A stretch of 64,000 nucleotides of DNA from Candidatus Nanoarchaeia archaeon (GTDB taxonomy: Archaea > Nanobdellota > Nanobdellia > Woesearchaeales > JANQNE01), in the NCBI GenBank assembly GCA_028279725.1, contig JANQNE010000010.1, positions 124,001-188,000 of the forward strand, read 5' to 3'. The position numbers were made by a program, and so were the translations under genes. Shown here piece by piece: positions 1 through 9,315 of the stretch. Below the pieces are notes generated by a model. That model was given only the letters and a program-made list of their open reading frames with translations, searched no databases and was not told the DNA's origin. The first letter of the stretch is position 1. Each line of letters opens with the position of its first letter.

Positions 1-1254
1 TTAGTAGTAAGTTTGTCCAGCTTCCTCTGATTCGTCTTCAGCTCCTTTCAATCTGTTGAAGCCGATTATTAATCCTAGGATAACCAGTAAAACGACTAAA
101 ACAACCAAGCCAACTTCTAGTCCTTTCTTAACTTTTGACCATCCGCTTGCTCCTTCGTTTACGTCAACTTTCAAAGTTATGTCCTGTTTCTTATCTCCAG
201 CACTAACTTCTAGAGTTATTAACTGTTCTCCTGAAGCATCTTCTGAAGCAGTTGCATCAACTAGAACAACTTCCTCATCATCTCCATTCAAAACAATTAC
301 TGGTTCATCAACTGAAACTTCGACACCGCTTCCAGCCTGAGCCTTAACAGTTACCTGCTTAGCATCAGCTCCCAAATTCTTGATTGTGATTGGGAATGAT
401 GTCTGTCCTCCAGCATTAACAGATCTTGAACTTGCTGGAACAGTAACTCTTATACCACTAGCGATTGGTGTGCATGAATCTCCTTCTGTAACAGTCATCA
501 AATCTGATGTTGTTTCTGTCTCATAGCCTTCATCATATGATAGTTCAGTAACAACTTCATATGTTCCAACTGCGACACATTTAGGAACTCTCATGTACAG
601 CTCTTCTGTAGTTGTAGTCTCTTCGCTTTCTAGCTCATCGATATAATCAGTAGCTGCAATTCCTAGACTTGGAACGCTCATTCTAACCTTGATTCCTTGC
701 TCATCTTTTTCACCAGTGTTCTTTATTCTAACAACACCGATCAAAGCTCTTCCAGCCTGAACAGCACTTTCTGGGCTAAGAACAACATCTTTTATCTGCA
801 GTTCGTGTCTCTTAGTTCCAACTTTCAAAAAGTAGTCAGAAACTGTGATTGGATCGTCGTTATCTGCAAAGAATAGCCTTAGTCTGTAAAGCTCTCTGTC
901 TAGCCTGTCTGGCAAGTTTATCTTTAGTGTTTTAACGTATGTTATTCCTGCTTCTACATCGAAAACGTGTGAACTAGCTGCTAGCGGTTCTTTATCCTTA
1001 TATTCATAACCTGCTATAAATGCATTTAGCTCGACGTTTGTATCGTCAGCAGTTGCTTCGAATCTAACCTTGATCTCTACTTCTTCTCCTCTGTCTATAT
1101 CAAGGGTATCTCCTCCATTAGCGTCTACTTCTTCTCCATTTATCTTAACAGAGTCAACAGCAACGCTTACAGCGCTAACAGCACTTGAAATAGCCATAAT
1201 TCCGACTAGGAAAAGCGCTAAAACGCTCAATACTCTAAATTTGTTTGATTTCAT
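1..1254 (-). CDS. S-layer-like exported protein with C-terminal membrane anchor
   Basis: 417 residues. An N-terminal signal peptide (residues 1-28, basic start then a hydrophobic core ending AVSA) and one transmembrane helix near residues 382-402 followed by a short acidic tail show a cell-surface protein anchored at its C-terminus. The body holds repeated beta-sandwich modules of the COG1361 (S-layer-like) kind, visible as 'VRIKNTGEKD' and 'ITIKNLGADAK', typical of extracellular archaeal proteins. Its second module resembles the C-terminal module of the proteins at 1514-5269 and 11954-14104. The ATG has a GGAGGG ribosome site just upstream and a strong promoter. No enzyme motif is seen; a structural or envelope role is inferred. 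Confidence 0.75.
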   Translation of the reverse strand: MKSNKFRVLSVLALFLVGIMAISSAVSAVSVAVDSVKINGEEVDANGGDTLDIDRGEEVEIKVRFEATADDTNVELNAFIAGYEYKDKEPLAASSHVFDVEAGITYVKTLKINLPDRLDRELYRLRLFFADNDDPITVSDYFLKVGTKRHELQIKDVVLSPESAVQAGRALIGVVRIKNTGEKDEQGIKVRMSVPSLGIAATDYIDELESEETTTTEELYMRVPKCVAVGTYEVVTELSYDEGYETETTSDLMTVTEGDSCTPIASGIRVTVPASSRSVNAGGQTSFPITIKNLGADAKQVTVKAQAGSGVEVSVDEPVIVLNGDDEEVVLVDATASEDASGEQLITLEVSAGDKKQDITLKVDVNEGASGWSKVKKGLEVGLVVLVVLLVILGLIIGFNRLKGAEDESEEAGQTYY

Positions 1255-1259
1255 TTTAT

Positions 1260-1345
1260 TTTCCCTCCAAACAATCTATTTTAATCTTGATAGTAATTAT
1301 ACTATCTAATCTAAGCCACTATTTAAATCTTTCGATTTTTAACCA
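1260..1345 (-). promoter_or_regulatory. Promoter and short leader of the S-layer-like gene
   Basis: On the minus strand an archaeal BRE/TATA pair reads TCGAAAGATTTAAATAG (about 1319-1335). The inferred leader of about 50 nt contains a perfect 7-bp hairpin, GATAGTA/TACTATC (about 1289-1306), and a GGAGGG ribosome site next to the ATG at 1254. The CGAAAG box recurs in the promoters near 7750 and 55430. Confidence 0.6.
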
Positions 1346-1513
1346 TTGTCCAGTGATTACAAATGGTAACTATATTCAAATTAATGTAGTCTCTGCGCCA
1401 CTTCTCTCAAAAAACTTAATCGTGGATCACCACTCTTTTCCTACCAAATAATGTATTTTCATACACTATTTTTTGATCATGATTTGAAATTAAAAAAACA
1501 AATTAAAAAATGA

Positions 1514-4500
1514 TTATTCTATGATGATAGCTCTGTGAATCCTTCTGTTCTCAAAGTCATCTCCATGCACAGACAGCCTTATCCAGTATTCTCCTGCTTC
1601 TGTATCTTCAGGAATATCAAGCAGTAGTGTTACTGAATCTTTAGATCCGCCGTCTAATCCACGTACAACTTCACTGTCTCTTACATAAAGGCCATCTAGA
1701 CCCATTGCAGATACATGAACATCTTTGAAGTCCACTGTCTCTCCCATGTTCTGGATTCTTACAGGAACTCTCATGAAGTTTCCAGCAGATATAAATTCAT
1801 TTCCGCCGCTGAATCCACTTACGCTTGAGATCTTTAACCATGGATTTTCATCCTCATCAATCTCTTTGCATGATTCGTCATCTTCATCTTCAACTGTTAT
1901 CTCTTTTGAGATTGTATCTGTTCTTCCAGTACTGTCTTCTACAGTCAAAGTAACTGTGTAAGTTCCTTCATCATCATAGACAGTTGGTGGATTCTGTTGG
2001 TTTGAAGACTCTCCGTTTCCGAATGTCCAGCTCCATGATACTATATCATCATCTTCATCTGTTGACATATCAACAAAGTTTACTGGAGCTTCTTCACAAG
2101 GCCTTGCAGGTCCCCATGTAAACTCAGCAACAGGATCATGTTCTACAACAGTGATTGGACTCACTGTGATTTGCTTTGTTATTGAATCTTGGAACTCTCC
2201 ATCACTTACAGTTAGAGTAACATTATATGTTCCCTCAACACCATAAACAAATGTTACATTTTGATTTGCAGAGTTTGATCCTTCTCCAAAGTCCCATAGA
2301 TATACTAATGAATCTCCGTTTGGATCGCTTGAAGCATCTGTAAAGCTAACACTTTCATTAACTTCAGGACTTGCTGGACTGAATGTAAAGTCAGCAACTG
2401 GAGGATCATTTCCTGGTGCAACTGAAGTTACTTCAACAATCTGTGTCATTGAATCCTGCAGTTCACCATCACTTACAGTCAATACAACTGTGTAGTTTCC
2501 AGCAGTTGCATAAACATGTGTTGGATTCTGATCTGTTGATGTTGATCCTTCTCCAAAGTCCCAGTTATGTGATAATACATCACCAGCATCTTCATCAGTT
2601 GAAGCATCTGTAAAGCTTACAGTTTCATTCTCTTCAGGATTTGCTGGGCTGTATGTAAAGTTAGCAACTGGTGCATGGTTTATTGATGGTCCAGATATGA
2701 TTCTTACCAACACATTCTGTGTTGCATTATCATTATCCAGATCAGTTAGTGTCAATGTTATTGTATCACTTCCATTTGCAACTGGTATTATTGTTAATGT
2801 ATCATCAGCAGCAACATCAGCTGTGAAAACACTCTCATCAACACCACTCACACTCCATACTAGGTCTTCTCCAGAATCCTCTAGGTCAGATTCATATGGT
2901 GTTAAGCTCATTGTTAAAGTTGAGTTCAGACTAACATTTAGCTCTGCTGGCAGTCCAGTTATTACAGGAAGTACGTTTCTTATTGTAATGTCAACTTCTT
3001 CCTGTCCGCCTTCATTTGTTGCAAAGTTGAATACAAATGTGAAAACCTGGCTGTCTCCTTTGAAGTAATGTGTTGCTGGGATTGGTGTTAATTCATAATA
3101 ATACCATCCTGCACTCTGAGGCTGAGACTCGCTCAATCCTACATTTCCTCCTGCAGCACTTGTCAAGTTAAGTTCTTTAACAAGTGTAGGATCTGTTACA
3201 TAACTTCCAGGATTATTTATGTCAATTATTCTGAATTTGACATACATGTTTTCTCCTCTGAAAAAGTCATAATCTTCTGTTGTGAATGCAGCATCATTAT
3301 AGACAGCTAAGTCTGTAATGTTATACCTATGAGCCCATACCTCAAATGTGTATGTTGGATCTTGGTCATTATCAGGCTCATAGCCTGTCTTTTCTGCATT
3401 TGAATAAACAGTATATGTTCCAGGTGCTCCTACTGGTGCGATTACAGTTGCAACTCCAGTTATACTATCAGTCTTAGAACTTCCAAATTCAGTTCCATTC
3501 TGATAATAAACAGTTACATCAGCATCTCCTACTGGAGCTCCGTTTGACATAACTTCAACAGCACATCTCTGATCATTTCCTTCGATAACTCTTGGGAAAC
3601 ATGAAAGTGATGTAACGTTCAATAGACCTTCAACAGTTACTGTCTGTGTCATTGAATCTTGAAGTGATCCATCACTTACAGTAAGAGTAACTGTATAGTC
3701 TCCAGGTGTGTCATAAGCATGTGTTGGGTTCTGACTTGTTGATGTTGATTCATCTCCAAAATCCCAGCTAAAGCTTAGTGATACGCTGTCAATATCATAT
3801 GAAGCATCTGTAAAAGTTACAATTTCATTAACCATTACTGGACTATCTGGACTGTATGTAAAGTTAGCAACTGGTGCATCATTTACATTAGCAACATCCA
3901 TAACAACAGAATCTGATCCTGTTGCACTTTCAACATCTGTTGCTGTGAAAGTCAATGTTTCCTGTCCAAACCAGTCTGCGCTTGGTGTGATTGTTATTGT
4001 ATCTCCTGAGATTGAAACATTTAGTTGATTTTCTCCAGTTACGCTCCATGTCATTGCATCTCCATCAGGATCAGCTGCATATGAACTGAAATCAAATTCT
4101 GTAACATTGTCTTCATTCATATTTAATGTTGCAGGCAATGTAACTATTGGCGCACTGTTCTGTATTGTAGTTGAGATTGAATTCTGTGCAACACCATCAT
4201 CTATTCCATCATTAGGTGTTGTCTGACAGTACAGTTCATCTCCTTTTACAAAATTATCACTTGTTAATGTGCTTGAAGTTTCTCCGCTTAATTCAGCTCC
4301 ATTCTTGTACCATGAATAGCTTACAGTTACAGTGTCTGCATCAGCATCATCTGTAAGTCCTTTATTACATGTCAGATCTGTATTAGTATAAGCAGGTGTT
4401 GGACTTATTGTAGGAACTTCTATTGAAGGCTCAGCATTTCCTATGGTTACAGTATAATCTCCAAGGATAACTGATGACCAGATATCCTGTAATTCACAAG

Positions 4501-5269
4501 TCCATCTTTCTCCTCTTGTAGTAAGTGAACTGTCTACAGTAGCATCTATTAAGTCAACTTGCTCAACTCCATTCCTATACCAATAATAAAAGTAATCTCC
4601 AGATCCGCTTGATGCATCACAATGTAGGTCATCAGTTGTATCAGGATCTAAAGGTATGATTGTAGTATCTATCTGTACTCCTTCAGTTCCGACTGTTATT
4701 GAATCTCTTCCGATTTCAGCCGGCCCTCCAGGTGACCATGGGTTCTGTACAATACATTCCCATATCTCTCCTGAATTTGTTGCTGTTGAAGGAACAGTAT
4801 TTGAAGTAAAAGCACTTCTTTCTATTCCATCTCTCTTCCATATATAATATACTCCATCAGGATCATATCCACCACCAACTTCACAGACTAGATCATCTGA
4901 TTCATTAGCATCTTGTGGTGTTATTTCTACAGTTGCAGAATTTCCGCTGATTATTACAGTGTCTCTTCCTAATTCAACAGGTGCTCCAGGTGCCCATGGG
5001 TTCTGTACAATACATTCCCAGTGTTCTCCCGCATCTGTGTAAGAATCATCAACTGTACTTCCTGTGTGAGCTCCTTGCTCAATTCCGTTCTTTTTCCATA
5101 TGTAGTAAGGATCGCTTGATCCAGGACCTACAACATTACATTTTAGGTCATCATTAACTCCTGGTGCCTCTGGGTCTATCCATACATTAGAGCTAGCTGC
5201 TACAGAAGTCATAGTTATAATTAGTAGTGATAGGATGAGTGTGACATATTTCATTATTTTGTTTTTCAC
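1514..5269 (-). CDS. Large exported Ig-like/PKD-repeat surface protein
   Basis: 1251 residues with a signal peptide (1-25). Four N-terminal Ig-like repeats each carry two Cys and the pattern 'Y.W.+NG.E' (about 28-380). A cadherin-like module follows ('MNEDNVTEFDFSSYAADPDGD'-type), then PKD domains recognisable by 'SWDFGD', 'NWDFGEG', 'LWDFGEG' and 'SWTFGNG' followed by 'PGDYTVTLTVSDG'-type strands. The last ~95 residues form a COG1361-like module ending in 'HRAIIIE', without a transmembrane anchor. PKD and Ig repeats are adhesion/scaffold domains, so a cell-surface or secreted adhesin is inferred. NxS/T sequons are frequent. It lies between two other exported proteins on the same strand but with its own upstream region. 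Confidence 0.8.
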   Translation of the reverse strand: MKNKIMKYVTLILSLLIITMTSVAASSNVWIDPEAPGVNDDLKCNVVGPGSSDPYYIWKKNGIEQGAHTGSTVDDSYTDAGEHWECIVQNPWAPGAPVELGRDTVIISGNSATVEITPQDANESDDLVCEVGGGYDPDGVYYIWKRDGIERSAFTSNTVPSTATNSGEIWECIVQNPWSPGGPAEIGRDSITVGTEGVQIDTTIIPLDPDTTDDLHCDASSGSGDYFYYWYRNGVEQVDLIDATVDSSLTTRGERWTCELQDIWSSVILGDYTVTIGNAEPSIEVPTISPTPAYTNTDLTCNKGLTDDADADTVTVSYSWYKNGAELSGETSSTLTSDNFVKGDELYCQTTPNDGIDDGVAQNSISTTIQNSAPIVTLPATLNMNEDNVTEFDFSSYAADPDGDAMTWSVTGENQLNVSISGDTITITPSADWFGQETLTFTATDVESATGSDSVVMDVANVNDAPVANFTYSPDSPVMVNEIVTFTDASYDIDSVSLSFSWDFGDESTSTSQNPTHAYDTPGDYTVTLTVSDGSLQDSMTQTVTVEGLLNVTSLSCFPRVIEGNDQRCAVEVMSNGAPVGDADVTVYYQNGTEFGSSKTDSITGVATVIAPVGAPGTYTVYSNAEKTGYEPDNDQDPTYTFEVWAHRYNITDLAVYNDAAFTTEDYDFFRGENMYVKFRIIDINNPGSYVTDPTLVKELNLTSAAGGNVGLSESQPQSAGWYYYELTPIPATHYFKGDSQVFTFVFNFATNEGGQEEVDITIRNVLPVITGLPAELNVSLNSTLTMSLTPYESDLEDSGEDLVWSVSGVDESVFTADVAADDTLTIIPVANGSDTITLTLTDLDNDNATQNVLVRIISGPSINHAPVANFTYSPANPEENETVSFTDASTDEDAGDVLSHNWDFGEGSTSTDQNPTHVYATAGNYTVVLTVSDGELQDSMTQIVEVTSVAPGNDPPVADFTFSPASPEVNESVSFTDASSDPNGDSLVYLWDFGEGSNSANQNVTFVYGVEGTYNVTLTVSDGEFQDSITKQITVSPITVVEHDPVAEFTWGPARPCEEAPVNFVDMSTDEDDDIVSWSWTFGNGESSNQQNPPTVYDDEGTYTVTLTVEDSTGRTDTISKEITVEDEDDESCKEIDEDENPWLKISSVSGFSGGNEFISAGNFMRVPVRIQNMGETVDFKDVHVSAMGLDGLYVRDSEVVRGLDGGSKDSVTLLLDIPEDTEAGEYWIRLSVHGDDFENRRIHRAIIIE

Positions 5270-5351
5270 TTTCAGTCCCCTCCGGTTATTTTTTATTTGA
5301 ATCCTCTTTTAATTAATTATAAAAAATAAAAAAGTGAGGTATTAACCTCAT

Positions 5352-7529
5352 TTATTTCGGTTGAGCTGGTTTAGCAGCATCAACTGGCTTAACAGCTTCA
5401 GGTTTTCCGCCAAACATGTAATCAATTCCTACACCGAATGTCCTGGAATCAGTTGTTCTAGCGTCCCTTTTGCCGTCATTTAGTGCAGTTCCGTAACCAT
5501 TCATATACAGTCCAACAGCTATGTTGTCTGCAACCTTCTTCATCAAGTGTGCAGTATATGCATAGTTATCAGTTTTTCCTGTTGTAATTGCGTCTCCACT
5601 AACTCCAGCTACTCCTTCTAATCCAAATTCTAATCCTTTCAAAAGACCTTTGAAAGCATCGCTCTGGATTACATGTTGGAATCCGCCGCCTACTAGGAAT
5701 CTGTCATATTTCTGGTTCCATTTATCGCTGTTATCAACAGTCTGGTTCCCGATCTTTAGCTTCAATCTTGTATTTTTGAATCTCAACTCTGGTTCAGCCA
5801 TCTTTGTATCGATGTAATCATCGCTTGCAAAGTCATCTTTCCTGTCCCATTCTAACTGTAGTTTGAATGGTCCGTAGTTGAATTCTGCTTCAGCATTGAA
5901 GACTGTCTCGTTGTAGCTGTCATCAAGCTTAACATTTTCATTGCTCATTTCTTCGATTTCTCTGTCGTGAAGTCCAACTCCACCTGAAACCTTAGCATGA
6001 AGATCAGCTTCTCCTAGCTTTCCTCCAAACTGTCCACCAACTGACATTTCCAGGCTTTCTTCTCCTGTTTCATTGATCTTTTTTCCATTAACATCAAATC
6101 CACCATTTACTGTTGTGTAGTTGATCTTTCCTGAAATAGCTCCTTTCTGAACTTCAGCCCAGAATTCGTTTATGCTATAATCAGCGTTTCCAGTCTTAGG
6201 CATTGTCAAAGGAGTAACATGTTCCCCTCTTCCTCCTCTGTTATATCCAGCACTGGCATGGTCGATTGGATTTCTTAGATCTGCACCAACTCTGAAGTCA
6301 GATACAGCTTCTCCGTCACCAAGTCCTGGCACACTGAATCCGCCGCCAACACCGATTGGTTTAACCTTTCCTTCTTCAACAGCTTTCTTGAATGTTTCAA
6401 TGTTATTCATGTATCCTTTTAGAGATTCTCTGAATCCGACGTACTTTTCGTTCTTTCCATCATGGTTTAGAACATCTCCCATAACATTATCATGTGCTTC
6501 CTGAAGCAGTCTCTTTGCTACATCTGCATGTCCAGCTTTTATCTCTGTTGCAGCAAATCCCTGCAGTAATTCAGCTCTTCCTACTTCTTTTGCAGCATAA
6601 GCAGTGTTATACTCTCCGGATTTCTTTTCATCAGCTTGTTTTCTGAATTTAGCTGACTCTTCTTTAACTAGTTCTCCAAGATTGTTTCTTGACTGTGTTC
6701 CGTAAACAGTTTGATTTCCTCTAGGCTTTTTCTTAAGCTTATCATTAACCTTTATGTTTACATCTCTTACAGCAGCTCTTGTCTTTTGATCTTTGACATC
6801 TCCAGTTGTATCAACATCATATCCAAGTGCTTTGTAAACTTCCTGAACAACCTTTGCTCCTTCTTTATCTTCTCTTATTGCTTTCCAATAAGATTTAGGG
6901 TATGATTGTTTATTTACAACTCCCATCAATGAGTCTAGCTCACCAGCCCTTGCATTTAGGCTATCGATTGCACCAAGAACTTCTTTGTAATCTTTAGCAA
7001 AACTTTTGTCTGCTTTTTCCATCTTTTTGTCAGCAGCACCTTTGTACATTTTAAATAAAGAATCAACATTAACTGGTTCTCCTTCAGTTCCCTGTGCTTT
7101 GTGCATTGTAACAACATATTTCTTCACACCATCATCAAAGTCAAATACACCACCAAGCTTTCCATCTTCTCCGATAGCTTTGTAGTTTCCATCTTTGCCT
7201 TTGACTAGGGTCATCTTCTCTGGCTGAACAACATCCAATGTATCTATGCCAACTTGTTTTCTTCCTTTAATAGATCTAGACAAGATCTTAGGATTTACTC
7301 TAAACCCAGGTATTCTCCCTTGTGTTATTGTAAAAGTATCTCCTTCAATGTTTATCTCTTTCTTTGTTTCGTTGTTCAGTCTATTGAAGTATTTCTTACC
7401 TTCTTCTGTTTGAACAGTTTTTGGTTTCTGTGCTTCAACATTCGCATCTTTTACAGCTTCTGCAGCTTCACCGATTCCAAAAGCAGATCCGATTGCAAGC
7501 AAAGTTTTTCCTAAAGTTCCAAATTTCAT
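5352..7529 (-). CDS. Exported protein of unknown function; beta-rich C-terminal half
   Basis: 725 residues; not recognised as a known family. The N-terminus (1-23) is a weak signal-like segment. Residues ~225-290 ('VYKALGYDVDTTGDV', 'DQKTRAAV', 'YGTQSRNNLGEL') resemble the PG_binding_1 repeat in spacing and key residues. From about residue 400 the chain becomes rich in amphipathic, alternating strands separated by charged turns ('FNYGPFKLQLEWDRKDDF', 'RTFGVGIDYMF'), a pattern normally seen in bacterial outer-membrane barrels. It ends in an Ala/Pro/Lys tail. The ATG follows a GGAGGG ribosome site and a long leader. Function and location are unknown; the barrel resemblance is visual only. Confidence 0.6.
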   Translation of the reverse strand: MKFGTLGKTLLAIGSAFGIGEAAEAVKDANVEAQKPKTVQTEEGKKYFNRLNNETKKEINIEGDTFTITQGRIPGFRVNPKILSRSIKGRKQVGIDTLDVVQPEKMTLVKGKDGNYKAIGEDGKLGGVFDFDDGVKKYVVTMHKAQGTEGEPVNVDSLFKMYKGAADKKMEKADKSFAKDYKEVLGAIDSLNARAGELDSLMGVVNKQSYPKSYWKAIREDKEGAKVVQEVYKALGYDVDTTGDVKDQKTRAAVRDVNIKVNDKLKKKPRGNQTVYGTQSRNNLGELVKEESAKFRKQADEKKSGEYNTAYAAKEVGRAELLQGFAATEIKAGHADVAKRLLQEAHDNVMGDVLNHDGKNEKYVGFRESLKGYMNNIETFKKAVEEGKVKPIGVGGGFSVPGLGDGEAVSDFRVGADLRNPIDHASAGYNRGGRGEHVTPLTMPKTGNADYSINEFWAEVQKGAISGKINYTTVNGGFDVNGKKINETGEESLEMSVGGQFGGKLGEADLHAKVSGGVGLHDREIEEMSNENVKLDDSYNETVFNAEAEFNYGPFKLQLEWDRKDDFASDDYIDTKMAEPELRFKNTRLKLKIGNQTVDNSDKWNQKYDRFLVGGGFQHVIQSDAFKGLLKGLEFGLEGVAGVSGDAITTGKTDNYAYTAHLMKKVADNIAVGLYMNGYGTALNDGKRDARTTDSRTFGVGIDYMFGGKPEAVKPVDAAKPAQPK

Positions 7530-7760
7530 TTTTAATACCCTCCGATCGTAGGTTTTTAATCATAAAACCTTTTATTTAATTCTTCTATTAGCTAATAGTT
7601 ACCTATTACACCCCCTAACACGGAATAAAAGCTTTTTAGAGCTTTTTTTGACTATAAAGCCATAATTTACTCTTATCTGTGCATTTAGACACTGATTACA
7701 CATCAGTGTATGTTTACTCTTTAGTAGTAATAGTGATATATAAACCTTTCGATTGTGTTG
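7530..7760 (-). promoter_or_regulatory. Strong promoter and ~200-nt structured 5' leader
   Basis: A BRE/TATA element CGAAAGGTTTATATATC on the minus strand (about 7743-7759) predicts a start near 7727, about 200 nt before the ATG at 7529. The leader can form several hairpins: ACACTGAT/ATCAGTGT with a 5-nt loop, AAAGCT/AGCTTT, the palindrome CTATTAGCTAATAG, and AGGTTTT/AAAACCT immediately before the GGAGGG ribosome site. Most genes here look leaderless or short-leadered, so this leader stands out. Between 7761 and 7860 nothing further is recognised. Confidence 0.5.
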
Positions 7761-7860
7761 TAATCATACAATAGTAAAAACCTGTTCCTAGTGAATAGTA
7801 TGGATAGAAATATGCCTCCATATATATAGTTTGCGCTTTTAAAGCACTAAAATACAGACG

Positions 7861-8991
7861 TCAGACAACACCAAGAAGATTCAGGATAACATGTGTTATC
7901 CCTAGTGCAAATATTACAATTATCATACTTCCGATAAGATAAACTCCCTTCAGGCTAAACTCAGGATCTCTATTTCCATGCTTTTTAGCCTTCCACAACA
8001 TAAAAACTATGATAAATCCTTCTATCGCTCCTGCAAACGCACCAGCAATTCCTATTGTTCCTATGAAACTCTTAACACCTAATAAGAAAGCAACCAACGG
8101 CAATAACAAAGTCAAAATCAGACTTTTGTTTCTGCTAAATCCATAATCATAATCCCATACTTCAACCAAAGCCAAAGCCAAAGCGATAAAAGAAGTTGCC
8201 ATCGCGAATATGGCAAATATATTTCCAAATATCACCATACTTTGCCCTAGTCTTTCCCCCAGACCAATTGTTGCAACTTCACTAGTCTCAATACCAGTAA
8301 CACCCACAACAGCAGTTGCAAATAATATATACACAATCAACGGAATCAAACTTCCCACAATAACTGCTTTCTTCATCTCACTCCTGTTTTTGATCAGCTC
8401 TTCTCTCATCTCAGGTATCGCAGCGCTTCCTAAAAAAGCAAACAGCACAACACCAAATGGAAGAAATATATTTTTCATATCAAACTCAGCAAGATTAGAA
8501 ACATCAACACTGGAGATCGCAAGACCACAGATAAAAAATATAACAACTAAAAATATTCCCACCATCCAGAACTCAGCTTTTTCGACAGCTTTCAATCCCT
8601 TATAGACAATCAAAGAAACAACAACAAAAAATCCCAGGCTATAAAGCAGCTCATTTCCGCCAAATATCGCTGACAAAGCAGCACCTTCTCCGATAAGATA
8701 AGCGATCAACGCCCCATAAGTAGCGATAAACATAGCAGCAGTCATGAAGAACTTTCCTTTCTTTCCAAGGTATATTTCAGCATACCCTGTAAGCTGATGA
8801 TCTCCTTTTGTCCTTAACACAATCTCTCCCATAAACAGATTCATGAACATAACAGAAATTCCAATAACCAATATAACAATCAACCCAACTAAGAATCCAG
8901 CTTTTGCAACAACATAAGGTATTCCAAGAACTCCAGCTCCTATTACAACTCCAACTAAAGTAGCAATAGCACTATACACCTCTTTTTTCAT
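7861..8991 (-). CDS. Amino-acid permease (AAAP / aromatic amino acid transporter type)
   Basis: 376 residues with about eleven hydrophobic membrane segments. The first helix carries the family hallmark 'GVVIGAGVLGIPYVVAKAG' (residues ~14-32), typical of the APC-superfamily AAAP/HAAAP transporters such as TyrP/Mtr. 'PFGVVLFAFLGSAAIPEM' (~178-195) matches the conserved sixth-helix region of that group. It probably imports an amino acid by cation symport; the substrate cannot be told from sequence. The length is normal for the family. It stands alone, with a TATA-like 'GTTTAAATACAG' upstream on the minus strand, and its 3' side faces the leader of the neighbouring exported protein. Confidence 0.82.
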   Translation of the reverse strand: MKKEVYSAIATLVGVVIGAGVLGIPYVVAKAGFLVGLIVILVIGISVMFMNLFMGEIVLRTKGDHQLTGYAEIYLGKKGKFFMTAAMFIATYGALIAYLIGEGAALSAIFGGNELLYSLGFFVVVSLIVYKGLKAVEKAEFWMVGIFLVVIFFICGLAISSVDVSNLAEFDMKNIFLPFGVVLFAFLGSAAIPEMREELIKNRSEMKKAVIVGSLIPLIVYILFATAVVGVTGIETSEVATIGLGERLGQSMVIFGNIFAIFAMATSFIALALALVEVWDYDYGFSRNKSLILTLLLPLVAFLLGVKSFIGTIGIAGAFAGAIEGFIIVFMLWKAKKHGNRDPEFSLKGVYLIGSMIIVIFALGITHVILNLLGVV

Positions 8992-9033
8992 AAACTAGAA
9001 TTATTTTCACTCTGTATTTAAACTTTTTGAAAA

Positions 9034-9122
9034 ATATCACCAAGCGTAGCGATTGGTGAGCATTACCAGTAAAAATAAATCTGACGAAAGAAAAAATATA
9101 AGAAGCAAGCAGAGCGTGATAT
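9034..9122. repeat. Dispersed intergenic element, copy A
   Basis: An 89-nt element with terminal complementary arms ATATCAC (9034-9040) and GTGATAT (9116-9122). Just inside the left arm is CAAGCGTAG; about 37 nt later comes AAATCTGAC; near the right arm is GCAGAGC. Copies at 22266-22363 and 51661-51755 share the inner motifs at nearly the same spacing, while their arm sequences differ but remain complementary. A second hairpin, TCACCAA/TTGGTGA, is specific to this copy. Orientation and function are unknown. Confidence 0.55.
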
Positions 9123-9128
9123 AAAATA

Positions 9129-9253
9129 TGGGGACACTGGGATTCGAACCCAGATCCGCTGGTTTAGCCTGTTGTAAGTCATCGCTCAATTTCTCAAGCT
9201 CTTCGCTCCAACATCTGGAGCCAGCTATTCTAGCCAGGTTATACTATGTCCCC
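9129..9253 (-). tRNA. tRNA-Trp (CCA) with a 51-nt intron
   Basis: The acceptor stem GGGGACA/TGTCCCC, T arm CTGGG-TTCGAAT-CCCAG and anticodon stem GCTGG/CCAGC all pair; the anticodon loop reads CTCCAGA, giving CCA (Trp). The loop is interrupted after position 37 by an intron (about 9164-9214), the canonical archaeal site. Intron ends pair as TGTTG/CAACA, leaving 7-nt segments on both sides as in a bulge-helix-bulge, although the central helix is weak. Exons are 39 and 35 nt. The 3' CCA is not encoded; the discriminator is A. Confidence 0.92.
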
Positions 9254-9315
9254 ATAGTTGCGTTCCCGCTATTTTCAGATAAGTTATTATATTATTTATA
9301 AATATTGTTATTAAT

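Noticed and set aside
5352-7529. Calling the exported protein an outer-membrane porin
   Set aside because: The strand pattern is suggestive, but there is no recognised porin domain and no reason to expect an outer membrane in this organism.
9164-9214. C/D-box guide RNA inside the tRNA-Trp intron, as in several euryarchaea
   Set aside because: The intron is only 51 nt; one GCGATGA resembles a C box and TGGAGC could pair with the anticodon loop, but there is no CUGA box at the required five-base distance.
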